The notes: generated by a model not told the origin, from the sequence alone. 64,000 bases of DNA from Rhizomicrobium sp. (GCA_037200045.1 JBBCHM010000001.1:2666001-2730000); one strand, 5' to 3'; counted from the first letter of the stretch, positions 34,175 through 41,712 are shown. Program-made: numbers and translations.

Positions 34175-35431
34175 GTGGACACACTCGCCATTCTGCAGCG
34201 GCTATTGCTGGCGCTGGCCATCGGCCTTTTGGTCGGGATCGAGCGCGGCTGGCAGGAGCGCGACGGCAAGGAGGGTTCGCGCGCCGCCGGGGTGCGCACC
34301 TTCGCGCTGATCGGCCTTCTGGGTGGCGTTTCGGCGCTGCTGAGCCGCTTCGCCGGCCCGCTTTTCCTAGGCTTTGCCATCATCGCCTTCGCCGCGGCGC
34401 TGCTGCCTTTCGTGTGGCGCGAGGCGGAAGCGGCCGGCAGTTCGTCCGCCACCGGCATGATCGCCGGTCTCGTCACCTTCGCGCTCGGCGCCTATGCCGT
34501 GATCGGCAACGCATCGGCCGCGGCGGCGGGCGGCATCGCCGCGACCATCATCCTGGCCGAGCGCAAGGTGCTGCACGAATTCGTCTCGCAGCTGAAATGG
34601 AGCGAATTGCGCGCCGCGCTGCTGCTCCTCACCATGACTTTCGTCCTGCTGCCGATCCTTCCCGATCGCACCGTCGATCCGTGGGACGCGCTCAATCCGC
34701 GCCAGCTCTGGCTGATGATGGTGGTGATCGCGGCGGTGTCCTATGTCGGCTATATCTGCGTGCGCGTCGCGGGCGAGCGCGCCGGCCTGATCTATGCCGC
34801 CGCCGCCGGAGGACTGGTGTCGTCGACGGCGGTGACGCTCGCCTATTCCAGGCTTTCGGCGAAGAGCCCGCAAAGCGCGATGGCGCTGGCGTCGGGCGTG
34901 ACGGCGGCCTGGACGGTGTCGCTGCTGCGCCAGTCCTCCATCGCGGTGGCGCTCGCGCCGGCGATGCTTGCGCCGCTCGGCTCGACGCTGGGGCCGCCGG
35001 CGGCGCTGCTGGCGGTGATAACGCTGGTCCTCTATCTGCGCGCCGCCAAGCTCGAAGCGCAGTCGCCACTGGTGCTGAGCGATCCCTTCGAACTCAGCGA
35101 GGTATTGCGCTTCGGCCTCCTGCTGGCGGTCGTTCTCCTGGCGGCGAAGCTGTCCGGCTCCTGGACCCATGAATTGAGCCTGATACCGCTGGCGGCCGCG
35201 TCGGGCGCGGTCGACGTCGATCCGATCACGCTGTCGGCCGCCAAGCTGACGGGCACGACCATCGCGCCGGCCTATGCAGCGACCGTGGTGATGGTCGCGG
35301 CCGGCTCCAATGTCGTGTGCAAAAGCACCGTCGCGCTGCTCCTGGGCTCGCGTGCCTTCGCCGGCTATGTGCTGGGCGCCGCCATCGCGGCGGCGGCTGT
35401 CGCGGCGGCCGCCTGGTACGTGCTCGGCTAA
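34175..35431 (+). CDS. MgtC/DUF4010-family membrane protein
   Basis: The 418-residue product has about eleven membrane segments. The N-terminal Leu-Leu-Val-Gly-Ile-Glu-Arg-Gly-Trp-x-x-Arg and Gly-Val-Arg-Thr-Phe-Ala-Leu-Ile-Gly-Leu-Leu-Gly-Gly match the MgtC/SapB half, followed by the DUF4010 domain with Gly-Leu-Val-Ser-Ser-Thr-Ala-Val-Thr. Transport activity is not established for the family. The GTG at 34175, five bases after the preceding stop, starts the MgtC-like domain directly. Confidence 0.85.
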   Translation: MDTLAILQRLLLALAIGLLVGIERGWQERDGKEGSRAAGVRTFALIGLLGGVSALLSRFAGPLFLGFAIIAFAAALLPFVWREAEAAGSSSATGMIAGLVTFALGAYAVIGNASAAAAGGIAATIILAERKVLHEFVSQLKWSELRAALLLLTMTFVLLPILPDRTVDPWDALNPRQLWLMMVVIAAVSYVGYICVRVAGERAGLIYAAAAGGLVSSTAVTLAYSRLSAKSPQSAMALASGVTAAWTVSLLRQSSIAVALAPAMLAPLGSTLGPPAALLAVITLVLYLRAAKLEAQSPLVLSDPFELSEVLRFGLLLAVVLLAAKLSGSWTHELSLIPLAAASGAVDVDPITLSAAKLTGTTIAPAYAATVVMVAAGSNVVCKSTVALLLGSRAFAGYVLGAAIAAAAVAAAAWYVLG

Positions 35432-35538
35432 TCCTTCGGCTTGCCGGGCGCGACGATCGAGCCGTAAGCCAAGGCAAGGCCGAAAGCGACGAAGGACACG
35501 ACGAGAATGGCCAGGAAGATTTCGCTCTCGACCGGCAT
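35428..35538 (-). CDS. 36-residue single-span membrane peptide
   Basis: The frame starts at an ATG (35536-35538) after GGAG, spaced seven bases, and ends with TAG at 35428-35430, overlapping the end of the DUF4010 gene on the opposite strand. The peptide has an acidic N-terminus (Met-Pro-Val-Glu-Ser-Glu), one hydrophobic helix of about 20 residues (Ile-Phe-Leu-Ala-Ile-Leu-Val-Val-Ser-Phe) and a basic tail (Pro-Gly-Lys-Pro-Lys-Asp). A perfect FixK-type box lies 60 bases upstream of the ATG. Size and setting suggest an accessory subunit of a membrane complex used at low oxygen; this is inference. Confidence 0.65.
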   Translation of the reverse strand: MPVESEIFLAILVVSFVAFGLALAYGSIVAPGKPKD

Positions 35539-35597
35539 ATGCAGCTCCCTTGAGATGATCGAACGCGCCGATCATTCACGGCCGGGACCGCGGAACT

Positions 35598-35611
35598 TTG
35601 AGCGAAGTCAA
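35598..35611. promoter_or_regulatory. FixK/Fnr box (perfect TTGA-N6-TCAA)
   Basis: TTGA-GCGAAG-TCAA, extended to an 18-base palindromic surround (CTTTGA...TCAAAG). It is centred about 66 bases upstream of the 36-aa peptide ATG on the minus strand. AATGAT (complement of 35571-35576) is suitably placed as a -10 element. Confidence 0.7.
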
Positions 35612-35649
35612 AGATGCGAGGGGAGTGATCATGACCTATGTCAGGCTGG

Positions 35650-36123
35650 TCAGAGATATTTCCGTAGCTCCGACGCGTATGGCCCATAGCCGGCGCGCGC
35701 ATAGATTTCCGCGGCGCGCGCGTTTTTCGTGAGCAGGCCGATCATGATCTGGCTAAGGCCAAGCCGGCGCGCTTCATCCTCGCAAGCCTCGATCAGGGCG
35801 CGGCCGACGCCGAGACCGCGTGCGCCGTCCTCGACGAAAAGCTCAGTGATATAGCCGTGCGTGCGCTCGTCCTCGACGACGAAGACCGGTTTGCGCTCGA
35901 CCAGGAAGACGACCCAGCCGACGGCGCGGCCGTCCTCTTCGGCGATGAACATCCGCCCCTGATTCGTCGCCACCTTCTGGGTCAGCGCGGCGAAATGTTC
36001 CCGCGCCACCGCGGGGTCGAGCCTGCGATCCGGCTCCAACGCATGCTCGAAGCGTTGCGATCCCATGATGAAAGCAAGGGCGGCGGCCTCGTCCTCGGGC
36101 GTGTGCAGATCGCGTATGTTCAT
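35650..36123 (-). CDS. GNAT-family N-acetyltransferase
   Basis: A 157-residue GNAT protein with motif A (Ile-Thr-Glu-Leu-Phe-Val, then Arg-Gly-Leu-Gly-Val-Gly-Arg-Ala-Leu) binding acetyl-CoA, and a motif B segment Asn-Ala-Arg-Ala-Ala-Glu-Ile-Tyr-Ala-Arg-Ala-Gly-Tyr. The acceptor is unknown. It lies 35 bases after the cytochrome c gene and may be the last gene of the quinone reductase-cytochrome operon. Confidence 0.88.
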   Translation of the reverse strand: MNIRDLHTPEDEAAALAFIMGSQRFEHALEPDRRLDPAVAREHFAALTQKVATNQGRMFIAEEDGRAVGWVVFLVERKPVFVVEDERTHGYITELFVEDGARGLGVGRALIEACEDEARRLGLSQIMIGLLTKNARAAEIYARAGYGPYASELRKYL

Positions 36124-36158
36124 GCGCGCACGCTATCACAACGCCGCGCCTGGTTGCG

Positions 36159-36500
36159 TCAGTGCGCCAGCGAGCGGATATAGGCGACGATGTCGTCGAG
36201 ATCGCGCGGCACGAAGCGCTGCTCGCGCATCGGATGGTTCGGCGCGAGAATGAAGGCGCGCAAGCCAGCCGCGTTGTGGCGGAATCTTCCGCCGATGACC
36301 GTGAAGGGCGGGGCCGCGACGGCCTCGGCGGTGTCCGGATCGGCGACCGGCGTGGGGCGCGGCTGGCCCGCCGTCACCTGATGACAGGCCGAACAGGCCT
36401 CGACGGCGAGCCGGCGGCCGCGCGCCGTGTCGGGCATGCGCGCCTGCGCCGCCGTGGCCAGGCCAAGGGCGACACAGAGGACGGAAAGGGCGATGCGCAT
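36159..36500 (-). CDS. Small periplasmic c-type cytochrome
   Basis: A 113-residue class I-like cytochrome c with a signal peptide (cleavage near Ala-Gln-Ala), heme-binding Cys-Ser-Ala-Cys-His, and a likely distal Met in His-Pro-Met-Arg. The C-terminal helix Leu-Asp-Asp-Ile-Val-Ala-Tyr-Ile-Arg-Ser-Leu is typical. It should carry electrons in the periplasm. Its ATG is 13 bases after the stop of the quinone-reductase-like gene; both are likely under the FixK-type box at 37130. Confidence 0.9.
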   Translation of the reverse strand: MRIALSVLCVALGLATAAQARMPDTARGRRLAVEACSACHQVTAGQPRPTPVADPDTAEAVAAPPFTVIGGRFRHNAAGLRAFILAPNHPMREQRFVPRDLDDIVAYIRSLAH

Positions 36501-36513
36501 GGTCCTGCTCCTT

Positions 36514-37095
36514 TTAGCATCCCGCCGCGGCCCGGCGGCGGATCCTGGCCACGCAGCGGTCGCGGTGCCGTTCGGACAGCTCGATGCCGCCGAAATAGGT
36601 CAGATGCACCGGCCGCGCGCCGGATATGCGCAGGATACCACGGGCGAAGGCGCGGGTCCCGAAGCCGCCGAACGCGACGCGGTAGACCAGGGCCGGCATG
36701 CCCATGGTGACGACGATGCGGGCCGACTTGCCGGTCAGTCCGCGATGCGGGTTTCCCGCCATGCCGCTATCGAAGCCGAAACCGCCGCAGGCGATGCGTT
36801 CCAGGAAGCCTTTCAGCAACGCGGGCGTCGCGCCCAGCCAGAGCGGATGGATGAAGACCAGATGCTCCGCCCAGGCGATGTCGGCCTGCGCCTTGACGAT
36901 GTCCTCGTTGGTGGGCTGGGTCTGGAAGTCCTCGAACCTGACCAGGAGGGGGAATGTGAGCGCGCCCACATCGATGCGGCGGACCTCATGCCCCGCGGAA
37001 ATGGCGGATTCCACATAGGCCGCGGTCAGCGCCGAGCAGAATCGTTCGGGCCGCGTATCGGGGTGCCCGTTGATGACGAGAATGCGCTTCGACAT
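36514..37095 (-). CDS. NAD(P)H quinone oxidoreductase-like flavodoxin-fold protein
   Basis: The 193-residue product has the Rossmann-like flavodoxin fold of the NQO1/MdaB group: Ile-Leu-Val-Ile-Asn-Gly-His-Pro-Asp near residues 5-13 for FMN/FAD phosphate, and Phe-Ile-His-Pro-Leu-Trp-Leu-Gly-Ala-Thr-Pro-Ala-Leu-Leu-Lys-Gly. It probably reduces quinones by two electrons. The ATG at 37093-37095 has no ribosome-binding site, and a FixK-type box is centred exactly 41.5 bases upstream, which suggests a leaderless mRNA. A second member lies at 40.9 kb. Confidence 0.85.
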   Translation of the reverse strand: MSKRILVINGHPDTRPERFCSALTAAYVESAISAGHEVRRIDVGALTFPLLVRFEDFQTQPTNEDIVKAQADIAWAEHLVFIHPLWLGATPALLKGFLERIACGGFGFDSGMAGNPHRGLTGKSARIVVTMGMPALVYRVAFGGFGTRAFARGILRISGARPVHLTYFGGIELSERHRDRCVARIRRRAAAGC

Positions 37096-37129
37096 GGGCG
37101 AAGTTAACGGGTAAAGGCGGTTATTCGCC

Positions 37130-37143
37130 TTGACCGCAATCAA
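37130..37143. promoter_or_regulatory. FixK/Fnr box (perfect TTGA-N6-TCAA)
   Basis: TTGA-CCGCAA-TCAA between the quinone-reductase operon (minus) and fixL (plus). It is centred 41.5 bases from the minus-strand ATG, with TTAACT (complement of 37102-37107) as a possible -10. Relative to fixL it is only 33.5 bases from the ATG, so it may repress or tune fixL instead. Confidence 0.7.
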
Positions 37144-37169
37144 CACGCCTTCGAAAATCCCGCCCGCCG

Positions 37170-38321
37170 ATGACCAGCAGACGAACGCCCTCCGCCACGA
37201 CGCGCCTCGAGACCGACGACGGCGGCTCGCTGTTCGACGCGCTGATCGGCATGGCGGTCGACGGCATCATGATGATCGACGAAAAGGGGATCGTCCGGGT
37301 CTACAACAAGGCCTGCGAGAACCTGTTCGGCTACGAGGCGCCGGAGGTGATCGGCCGCAACGTGAAGATGCTGATGCCGGCTCCCTACCACGCCGAGCAT
37401 GACGGCTATCTCCACCATTATGTAAAGACCGGCGAGAAGCACATCATCGGCATCGGCCGCGAGGTCTCCGGCCGGCGCAAGGACGGATCGATCTTTCCGC
37501 TGCGGCTCGCCGTCGGCGAGGGCATCGTGCGCGGTGATCGCGTCTTCCTCGGCATCATCACCGACATCTCCCTCGGCCAGGAGCAGGATCGCCGGATCGA
37601 GGAATTGCAGGCCGAGATGCTGCATGTCAGCCGCCTCACCGACATGGGCCAGGTCGCGGCGGGCCTGGCGCACGAACTGAACCAGCCGCTGACCGCGATC
37701 CTGAACTACACCAATGCCTGCATCGACATCGCCGAGGAGCGCGGCGACAAGGATATGGAGGCGATCTTCGGCAAGGTCGCGGAGCAGGCGACGCGCGCGG
37801 GCAACATCATCCGCCGCCTGCGCGGCTTCCTTGAGAAGCGCGGGCCCAACATGGTGCCGGAGGACATCGCGCGCACGGTCGACGAGGCGATCCGCCTCGG
37901 CCAGATCAACGCCGCGGAGCGCGGCATCAAGCTCAAAGTGGCGATCGAGCCGGCGCTGCCGCCGGTCCGCATCGACCGCATCCAGATCCAGCAGGTGCTG
38001 ATCAACCTGATGAAGAACGCCGCCGAGGCGATGGAGAAGTCGCCGCGCCGCGAATTGTCAGTGACGATCTCGCGCGCCGCGCCCGGGCAGGTCGCCGTCA
38101 CCGTGGCCGATACCGGGCCCGGCATCTCGGCCGAGGTGGCGGCGAAGCTGTTCCAGCCCTTCGTGACGACCAAGGCGCACGGCATGGGGATGGGGCTTTC
38201 GATCTGCCGCGGCATCGTGGAGGCCCATGGCGGAAGGCTCACGCTGATGGAGAATGCCGGCGGCGGCGCGCTGTTCCGCTTCACCGTCGGCGTGGCGCCG
38301 GAGGATGCGCATGGCGAGTGA
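37170..38321 (+). CDS. fixL: FixL-type heme-PAS oxygen-sensor histidine kinase
   Basis: A 383-residue soluble FixL. The PAS domain (about residues 20-135) carries the heme-ligand His77 in Glu-His-Asp-Gly-Tyr and distal Arg97 in Ile-Ile-Gly-Ile-Gly-Arg, spaced 20 residues as in Bradyrhizobium FixL His200 and Arg220. The residue matching Arg206 is His83. The kinase has His168 in Gly-Leu-Ala-His-Glu-Leu-Asn-Gln-Pro-Leu, then N, G1 (Asp-Thr-Gly-Pro-Gly) and G2 boxes. No membrane spans are present. It should autophosphorylate when oxygen leaves the heme and pass phosphate to FixJ, whose gene overlaps. Confidence 0.93.
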   Translation: MTSRRTPSATTRLETDDGGSLFDALIGMAVDGIMMIDEKGIVRVYNKACENLFGYEAPEVIGRNVKMLMPAPYHAEHDGYLHHYVKTGEKHIIGIGREVSGRRKDGSIFPLRLAVGEGIVRGDRVFLGIITDISLGQEQDRRIEELQAEMLHVSRLTDMGQVAAGLAHELNQPLTAILNYTNACIDIAEERGDKDMEAIFGKVAEQATRAGNIIRRLRGFLEKRGPNMVPEDIARTVDEAIRLGQINAAERGIKLKVAIEPALPPVRIDRIQIQQVLINLMKNAAEAMEKSPRRELSVTISRAAPGQVAVTVADTGPGISAEVAAKLFQPFVTTKAHGMGMGLSICRGIVEAHGGRLTLMENAGGGALFRFTVGVAPEDAHGE

Positions 38322-38922
38322 ACTCACCGTATGCGTCGTCGACGACGATGCGGATGTGCGCGATTCGCTCGCCATCCTCCTGGCGCGGCGCTACCGCGTG
38401 AAGACCTTCGAATCCGCCCGCGCCTTTCTCGATGCCGGCGTCAAGGCGCGCGACACCTGCGTTCTCGCCGACATCCGCATGCCGGAGATGGACGGGCTGG
38501 CGCTGCAGCGCGAGATCAACCGCACGATCCCCGGCATGCCGGTCATCATCATGACCGGCCATGGCGACGTGCCGATGGCGGTGCAGGCGATGAAGGAAGG
38601 CGCGGTGGAATTCCTGGAAAAGCCGTTCGAGCGCGGTGTGCTGTTCGGCGCGCTGGAGAACGCGTTTTCGCGCGCCGCCCTCGCGACGGCGGCCGCGGTG
38701 GGCACGGCGGCGGTCGACGCCACGGCGCGCAAGGCCCTGACCGACCGCGAGAAGGACGTGTTCGACCTCCTGGTCGAAGGCCACCAGAACAAGGTGATCG
38801 CCCACAAGCTCGGCATCTCCACCCGCACGGTGGAAGTCCACCGCTCCCGGGTGATGGACAAGCTCGGCGCCCGCAGCCTGGCCGACCTGGTACGCCTGTC
38901 GCTGGGACGGGGCGTGAGGTAG
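38311..38922 (+). CDS. fixJ: FixJ-type response regulator
   Basis: A 203-residue regulator: receiver domain with the acidic Asp-Asp-Asp near residue 11, phospho-acceptor Asp54 in Leu-Ala-Asp-Ile-Arg-Met-Pro-Glu-Met, Thr in Ile-Met-Thr-Gly-His-Gly-Asp-Val and Lys in Glu-Lys-Pro-Phe; then a LuxR/NarL-type helix-turn-helix (Leu-Thr-Asp-Arg-Glu-Lys-Asp-Val-Phe). It overlaps fixL by 11 bases. The ATG at 38311 is favoured by GGAGG at 38300-38304. The expected target is the fixK-type gene 134 bases downstream, which has FixJ-like boxes. Confidence 0.93.
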   Translation: MASELTVCVVDDDADVRDSLAILLARRYRVKTFESARAFLDAGVKARDTCVLADIRMPEMDGLALQREINRTIPGMPVIIMTGHGDVPMAVQAMKEGAVEFLEKPFERGVLFGALENAFSRAALATAAAVGTAAVDATARKALTDREKDVFDLLVEGHQNKVIAHKLGISTRTVEVHRSRVMDKLGARSLADLVRLSLGRGVR

Positions 38923-38924
38923 CC

Positions 38925-38937
38925 GTTACGTACGTAG
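38925..38937 (+). promoter_or_regulatory. FixJ-like binding box 1
   Basis: GTTACGTACGTAG matches the core of rhizobial FixJ sites (GTA-A/C-GTAG). It lies just after the fixJ stop and about 119 bases before the fixK ATG. Confidence 0.55.
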
Positions 38938-38978
38938 TGCCCCCTAGGTAGCCGCCGTCGCGGCGCCGGTTCCCTACC

Positions 38979-38990
38979 GGTTACGTACGA
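38979..38990 (+). promoter_or_regulatory. FixJ-like binding box 2
   Basis: GGTTACGTACGA repeats the core of box 1 54 bases downstream and about 65 bases before the fixK ATG, a suitable distance for FixJ activation of a start site near 39025. Confidence 0.55.
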
Positions 38991-39013
38991 ATAACTCCCA
39001 ATTTCTGCGGATT

Positions 39014-39027
39014 TTGCGGTTTGTCAA
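39014..39027. promoter_or_regulatory. Near-match FixK/Fnr box in the fixK promoter
   Basis: TTGC-GGTTTG-TCAA matches seven of the eight conserved bases. It is 28 bases before the fixK-type ATG, near the expected transcription start, a place suited to autorepression by FixK. Confidence 0.45.
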
Positions 39028-39055
39028 TGTGCTCTCGTTGAATACGGAGAGAGAC

Positions 39056-39748
39056 ATGAGCGCCGCAGTCTATTCGAGTCCCGCAAGAGTCCCGACGCCG
39101 CCCATCGTCCTTGCCCGCGCGCCCGAAGCGCGTTCGACCCTCGCCTCGCTCGGCACGATCAGCCATTTCGACCGCAACGCCACGATCTTCAGCGAAGGCG
39201 ACGAGGCGGATTACTCCTACAAGGTGCTCACCGGCGCGGTGCGCCTGTCCAAGATGATGTCCGACGGCCGCCGCCAGATCGCGGAATTCGCGCTTCCCGG
39301 CGATTTCATCGGCATCAACTGGCTCGAAGAACACGCGATGACCGCCGAAGCATTGAACGACGTCACCGTCGTCTCCTATGCCCGTGGCCGGCTGGAGCGG
39401 CTGGGCGACGAGAACCGCGAAATCCGCGCCGAGCTGTTCGCCAATCTCCGCCACGATCTTTGGGCGGCGCAGAACCACCTCGTCATCCTCGGCCGCCAGA
39501 GCGCGCTGGAGCGGGTCGCGAATTTCCTCGTCCAGTTGCTGGAGCGCAGCCGCAGTGCCGACAAGACGCGGCTCGACGTCCCCATGACGCGCCAGGACAT
39601 TGCCGATTATCTCGGTCTCACCATCGAGACGGTCTGCCGGATGCTCACCAAGCTGAAGGTCTCCGGCATCATCGGCATCCCCGATCGCCACACGATCACC
39701 ATCCGCAACGCCGCCGGCCTCAAGCGCGCGGCGCAGCCGGAAGAGTGA
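39056..39748 (+). CDS. fixK: FixK-type Crp/Fnr transcription regulator
   Basis: A 230-residue Crp/Fnr regulator: a cyclic-nucleotide-fold sensor domain (Phe-Ser-Glu-Gly-Asp-Glu-Ala, Phe-Ala-Leu-Pro-Gly-Asp-Phe-Ile-Gly), dimer helix, and a C-terminal helix-turn-helix Thr-Arg-Gln-Asp-Ile-Ala-Asp-Tyr-Leu-Gly-Leu-Thr-Ile-Glu-Thr-Val-Cys-Arg. The N-terminal cysteines of Fnr are absent, so it is FixK-like and senses oxygen only through FixLJ. The single visible Cys is in the DNA-recognition helix and could give redox control (inference). GGAGAGA supports the ATG at 39056. Confidence 0.9.
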   Translation: MSAAVYSSPARVPTPPIVLARAPEARSTLASLGTISHFDRNATIFSEGDEADYSYKVLTGAVRLSKMMSDGRRQIAEFALPGDFIGINWLEEHAMTAEALNDVTVVSYARGRLERLGDENREIRAELFANLRHDLWAAQNHLVILGRQSALERVANFLVQLLERSRSADKTRLDVPMTRQDIADYLGLTIETVCRMLTKLKVSGIIGIPDRHTITIRNAAGLKRAAQPEE

Positions 39749-39771
39749 TCTCGTTCGCAAGGGAGCGGACC

Positions 39772-39963
39772 ATGCCTTACAGCGTCGAAGGATATGCGGA
39801 ACGCGCTGAAGAGTGCGTCAAGCTCGCCAATCAGGCGAAGGATCCGATGATCCGGATGGAGTTGCTTAAGCTCCGCCAGACTTACCTGACCATTGCCGAG
39901 CGGCTGCGCCAGCAAGGGTTTGAGGCCGCGCCCGTTGAACGCGCGAGGGGAGCGGCACATTGA
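39772..39963 (+). CDS. Small helical protein of unknown function (63 aa)
   Basis: A 63-residue charged helical protein (Met-Pro-Tyr-Ser-Val-Glu-Gly-Tyr-Ala-Glu-Arg-Ala-Glu-Glu-Cys). Small proteins of this kind occur widely in alphaproteobacteria without known function. A GGGAG site precedes the ATG. It begins 23 bases after fixK and its stop overlaps the TTG start of the TPR gene, so it probably shares a transcript with one or both. Confidence 0.7.
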   Translation: MPYSVEGYAERAEECVKLANQAKDPMIRMELLKLRQTYLTIAERLRQQGFEAAPVERARGAAH

Positions 39964-40919
39964 CCGCCCGCCTTTCCGTCGGTCCATACAAGCAGCATCA
40001 TTTGCTCGCTGCCGGCGGTTTGCTCGTGCTGGCGCTTATCGTCCTGTTGTGGACCACACGCGGTCTGTCCTATCCCAATCCCGCCGATTTGCGCGCGCCC
40101 GCCGACACGCTGGAACAGAAGGCGATGTTCGAGCGTGACGTGGCCGTCACGCGGTTCTCCTTGATGTGCCTGGACGCGCTGGCGCGCGGCGAGCCGAAGG
40201 TGGCGGTCAGGAATTGCGATCTCGCCATCGATCTGGATCCGAACAATGTCACGCTGCTTGATCTGCGCGGCAACGCCCAGGTGCTCGGCGGCAATCCCAA
40301 CAAGGCGCTGGCGGATTTCACCCGCGCCATCGCGCTTGCTCCGACCAATCCCGAGGCCTATCGCTACCGCGCCAATGTCTATTTCACGCTGCGCCGCGAC
40401 GCGCTCGCGCTGGCCGACTACGACCGCGCGATCATGCTCGATCCGCAAAACGCGATCGGCATCGAGTTGCGCGGGCATTTCTATCAGGCGCGGGGCAACT
40501 ACGCGCTGGCGATCGCGGATTTCTCCAAGGCCATCGCGCTCAAGCCGGGCGAGGCGCGGATATGGAATTCGCGCTGCTGGACGCATGTCCTCGCCAATAG
40601 CGGGCTCGACGCCGCGCTCGCCGATTGCGACCGCGCCGTCGCCCTCAATCCGCGCTATGCCAGCGCCTATGACAGCCGCGGCTATGTCGATGTGCGCTTG
40701 AGCCGGTTCGCCGCCGCCATTGGGGATTTCGACCACGCCCTTGCGATCGAGCCGAAACTCGCCACCTCGCTGTTCGGCCGCGGCCTCAGCAAGCTCAGGA
40801 CCGGGGACGCCACGGCCCGGCTCGATCTGGCGCAGGCGCGCCTGCTCGATCCGAATATCGAGACGCGGTTCGCGGCGCTCGGTTTCCGGTTGAAGGCGAA
40901 CGGCGCCTCGGGCGCCTGA
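39960..40919 (+). CDS. Membrane-anchored TPR-repeat protein
   Basis: The 319-residue product has one N-terminal membrane anchor (about residues 16-34) and six or so TPR units, with repeated Ala-Leu-Ala-Asp-Phe-x-x-Ala-Ile-Ala-Leu-x-Pro and Ala-Ile-x-x-Asp-Pro patterns. It should act as a periplasmic protein-protein scaffold. The TTG at 39960 (overlapping the previous stop, GGGGAG eight bases upstream) is the only start that includes the anchor. Placement in the FixK neighbourhood suggests assembly of a respiratory or stress complex, which is inference. Confidence 0.8.
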   Translation: MTARLSVGPYKQHHLLAAGGLLVLALIVLLWTTRGLSYPNPADLRAPADTLEQKAMFERDVAVTRFSLMCLDALARGEPKVAVRNCDLAIDLDPNNVTLLDLRGNAQVLGGNPNKALADFTRAIALAPTNPEAYRYRANVYFTLRRDALALADYDRAIMLDPQNAIGIELRGHFYQARGNYALAIADFSKAIALKPGEARIWNSRCWTHVLANSGLDAALADCDRAVALNPRYASAYDSRGYVDVRLSRFAAAIGDFDHALAIEPKLATSLFGRGLSKLRTGDATARLDLAQARLLDPNIETRFAALGFRLKANGASGA

Positions 40920-40929
40920 GGGAACAGTC

Positions 40930-41544
40930 ATGAAACACGCGGTCATCGTCGCCCATCCCAACACCGAAAGCTTCACCGCTTCGCTGGCCTCGGCCTATCG
41001 CGAGGCGGGCCTGGCCGCCGGCCACGACGTGATCTTCCGCGATCTCTACGCGATGGGCTTCGATCCGAGGCTCGCCGAAAGCGAGATACCCTGGTCGAAG
41101 CATTTCGCGCTCAAGGACGATGTGATCGCCGAGCGCGCGCTGCTGCAGGACGTCGAGGTCTTCGCGTTCTTCTATCCGATCTGGCTCAATTCGCCGCCGT
41201 CGATCCTGAAGGGCTATCTGGAGCGCGTCTTCGGGCTCGGCTTCGCCTATCGCCGCGAGGGCGCGGGCAACGCGCCGCTGCTCAAGGGCCGCAAGATGAT
41301 CAGCTTCACCGCCTCGGGCGCCCCGACCGAATGGGTCATCCAGTCCGGTGCCTGGGCGGCGATGCGCACGTTGTTCGACAGCCACTTCGCCGCCGTGTGC
41401 GGCATGGAGGTTGTCGATCACGCCCATTTCGGCGGCATCCACCCCGGCATCCGCGCCGATTCGGTCCAGAACGACGCGGAGACCGTACGCGCGACCTTCG
41501 CCAAGCATTTCATCGAACCGCCCCGCCTCGTTGCGGCCGGTTGA
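40930..41544 (+). CDS. NAD(P)H dehydrogenase (quinone), flavodoxin fold
   Basis: A 204-residue member of the NQO1/MdaB family: Val-Ile-Val-Ala-His-Pro-Asn-Thr-Glu-Ser-Phe near residues 5-15 for the flavin phosphate, and Phe-Phe-Tyr-Pro-Ile-Trp-Leu-Asn-Ser-Pro-Pro-Ser-Ile-Leu-Lys-Gly. It would reduce quinones or azo/nitro compounds with NAD(P)H. It follows the TPR gene by 10 bases. It is a distant paralogue of the gene at 36.5 kb, giving two quinone reductases in one oxygen-responsive region. Confidence 0.87.
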   Translation: MKHAVIVAHPNTESFTASLASAYREAGLAAGHDVIFRDLYAMGFDPRLAESEIPWSKHFALKDDVIAERALLQDVEVFAFFYPIWLNSPPSILKGYLERVFGLGFAYRREGAGNAPLLKGRKMISFTASGAPTEWVIQSGAWAAMRTLFDSHFAAVCGMEVVDHAHFGGIHPGIRADSVQNDAETVRATFAKHFIEPPRLVAAG

Positions 41545-41554
41545 GAGAAATCAA
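41541..41554. promoter_or_regulatory. FixK/Fnr box (perfect TTGA-N6-TCAA)
   Basis: TTGA-GAGAAA-TCAA overlaps the stop of the quinone-reductase gene and lies about 165 bases before the acyl-CoA synthetase GTG. TGTAAT at 41581-41586 is a possible -10. The implied leader of about 120 bases runs through a repeat-like palindrome. Confidence 0.6.
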
Positions 41555-41623
41555 GGGCTGTCACACGATCTCTGCTAGTCTGTAATCATGCTAAAGTGAT
41601 ACAGACAGTGCCTTCAAATCATC

Positions 41624-41690
41624 CCTGTCATCCCGGCGAAGCGCCGCGCTAGCAGTGCGCCGGGTTTCGCCGCGCTCGCGGGGATGGCAA
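41624..41690. repeat. REP-like imperfect palindrome
   Basis: The segment starts with TGTCATCCCGGCGAAGC and ends with a related complement TTTCGCC...GGGGATGGCA, enclosing a GC-rich inner hairpin. Such elements are common between genes in alphaproteobacteria. Here it lies in the leader of the acyl-CoA synthetase gene. Confidence 0.5.
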
Positions 41691-41712
41691 GAATGGCGCC
41701 CCGGAGAATCGC

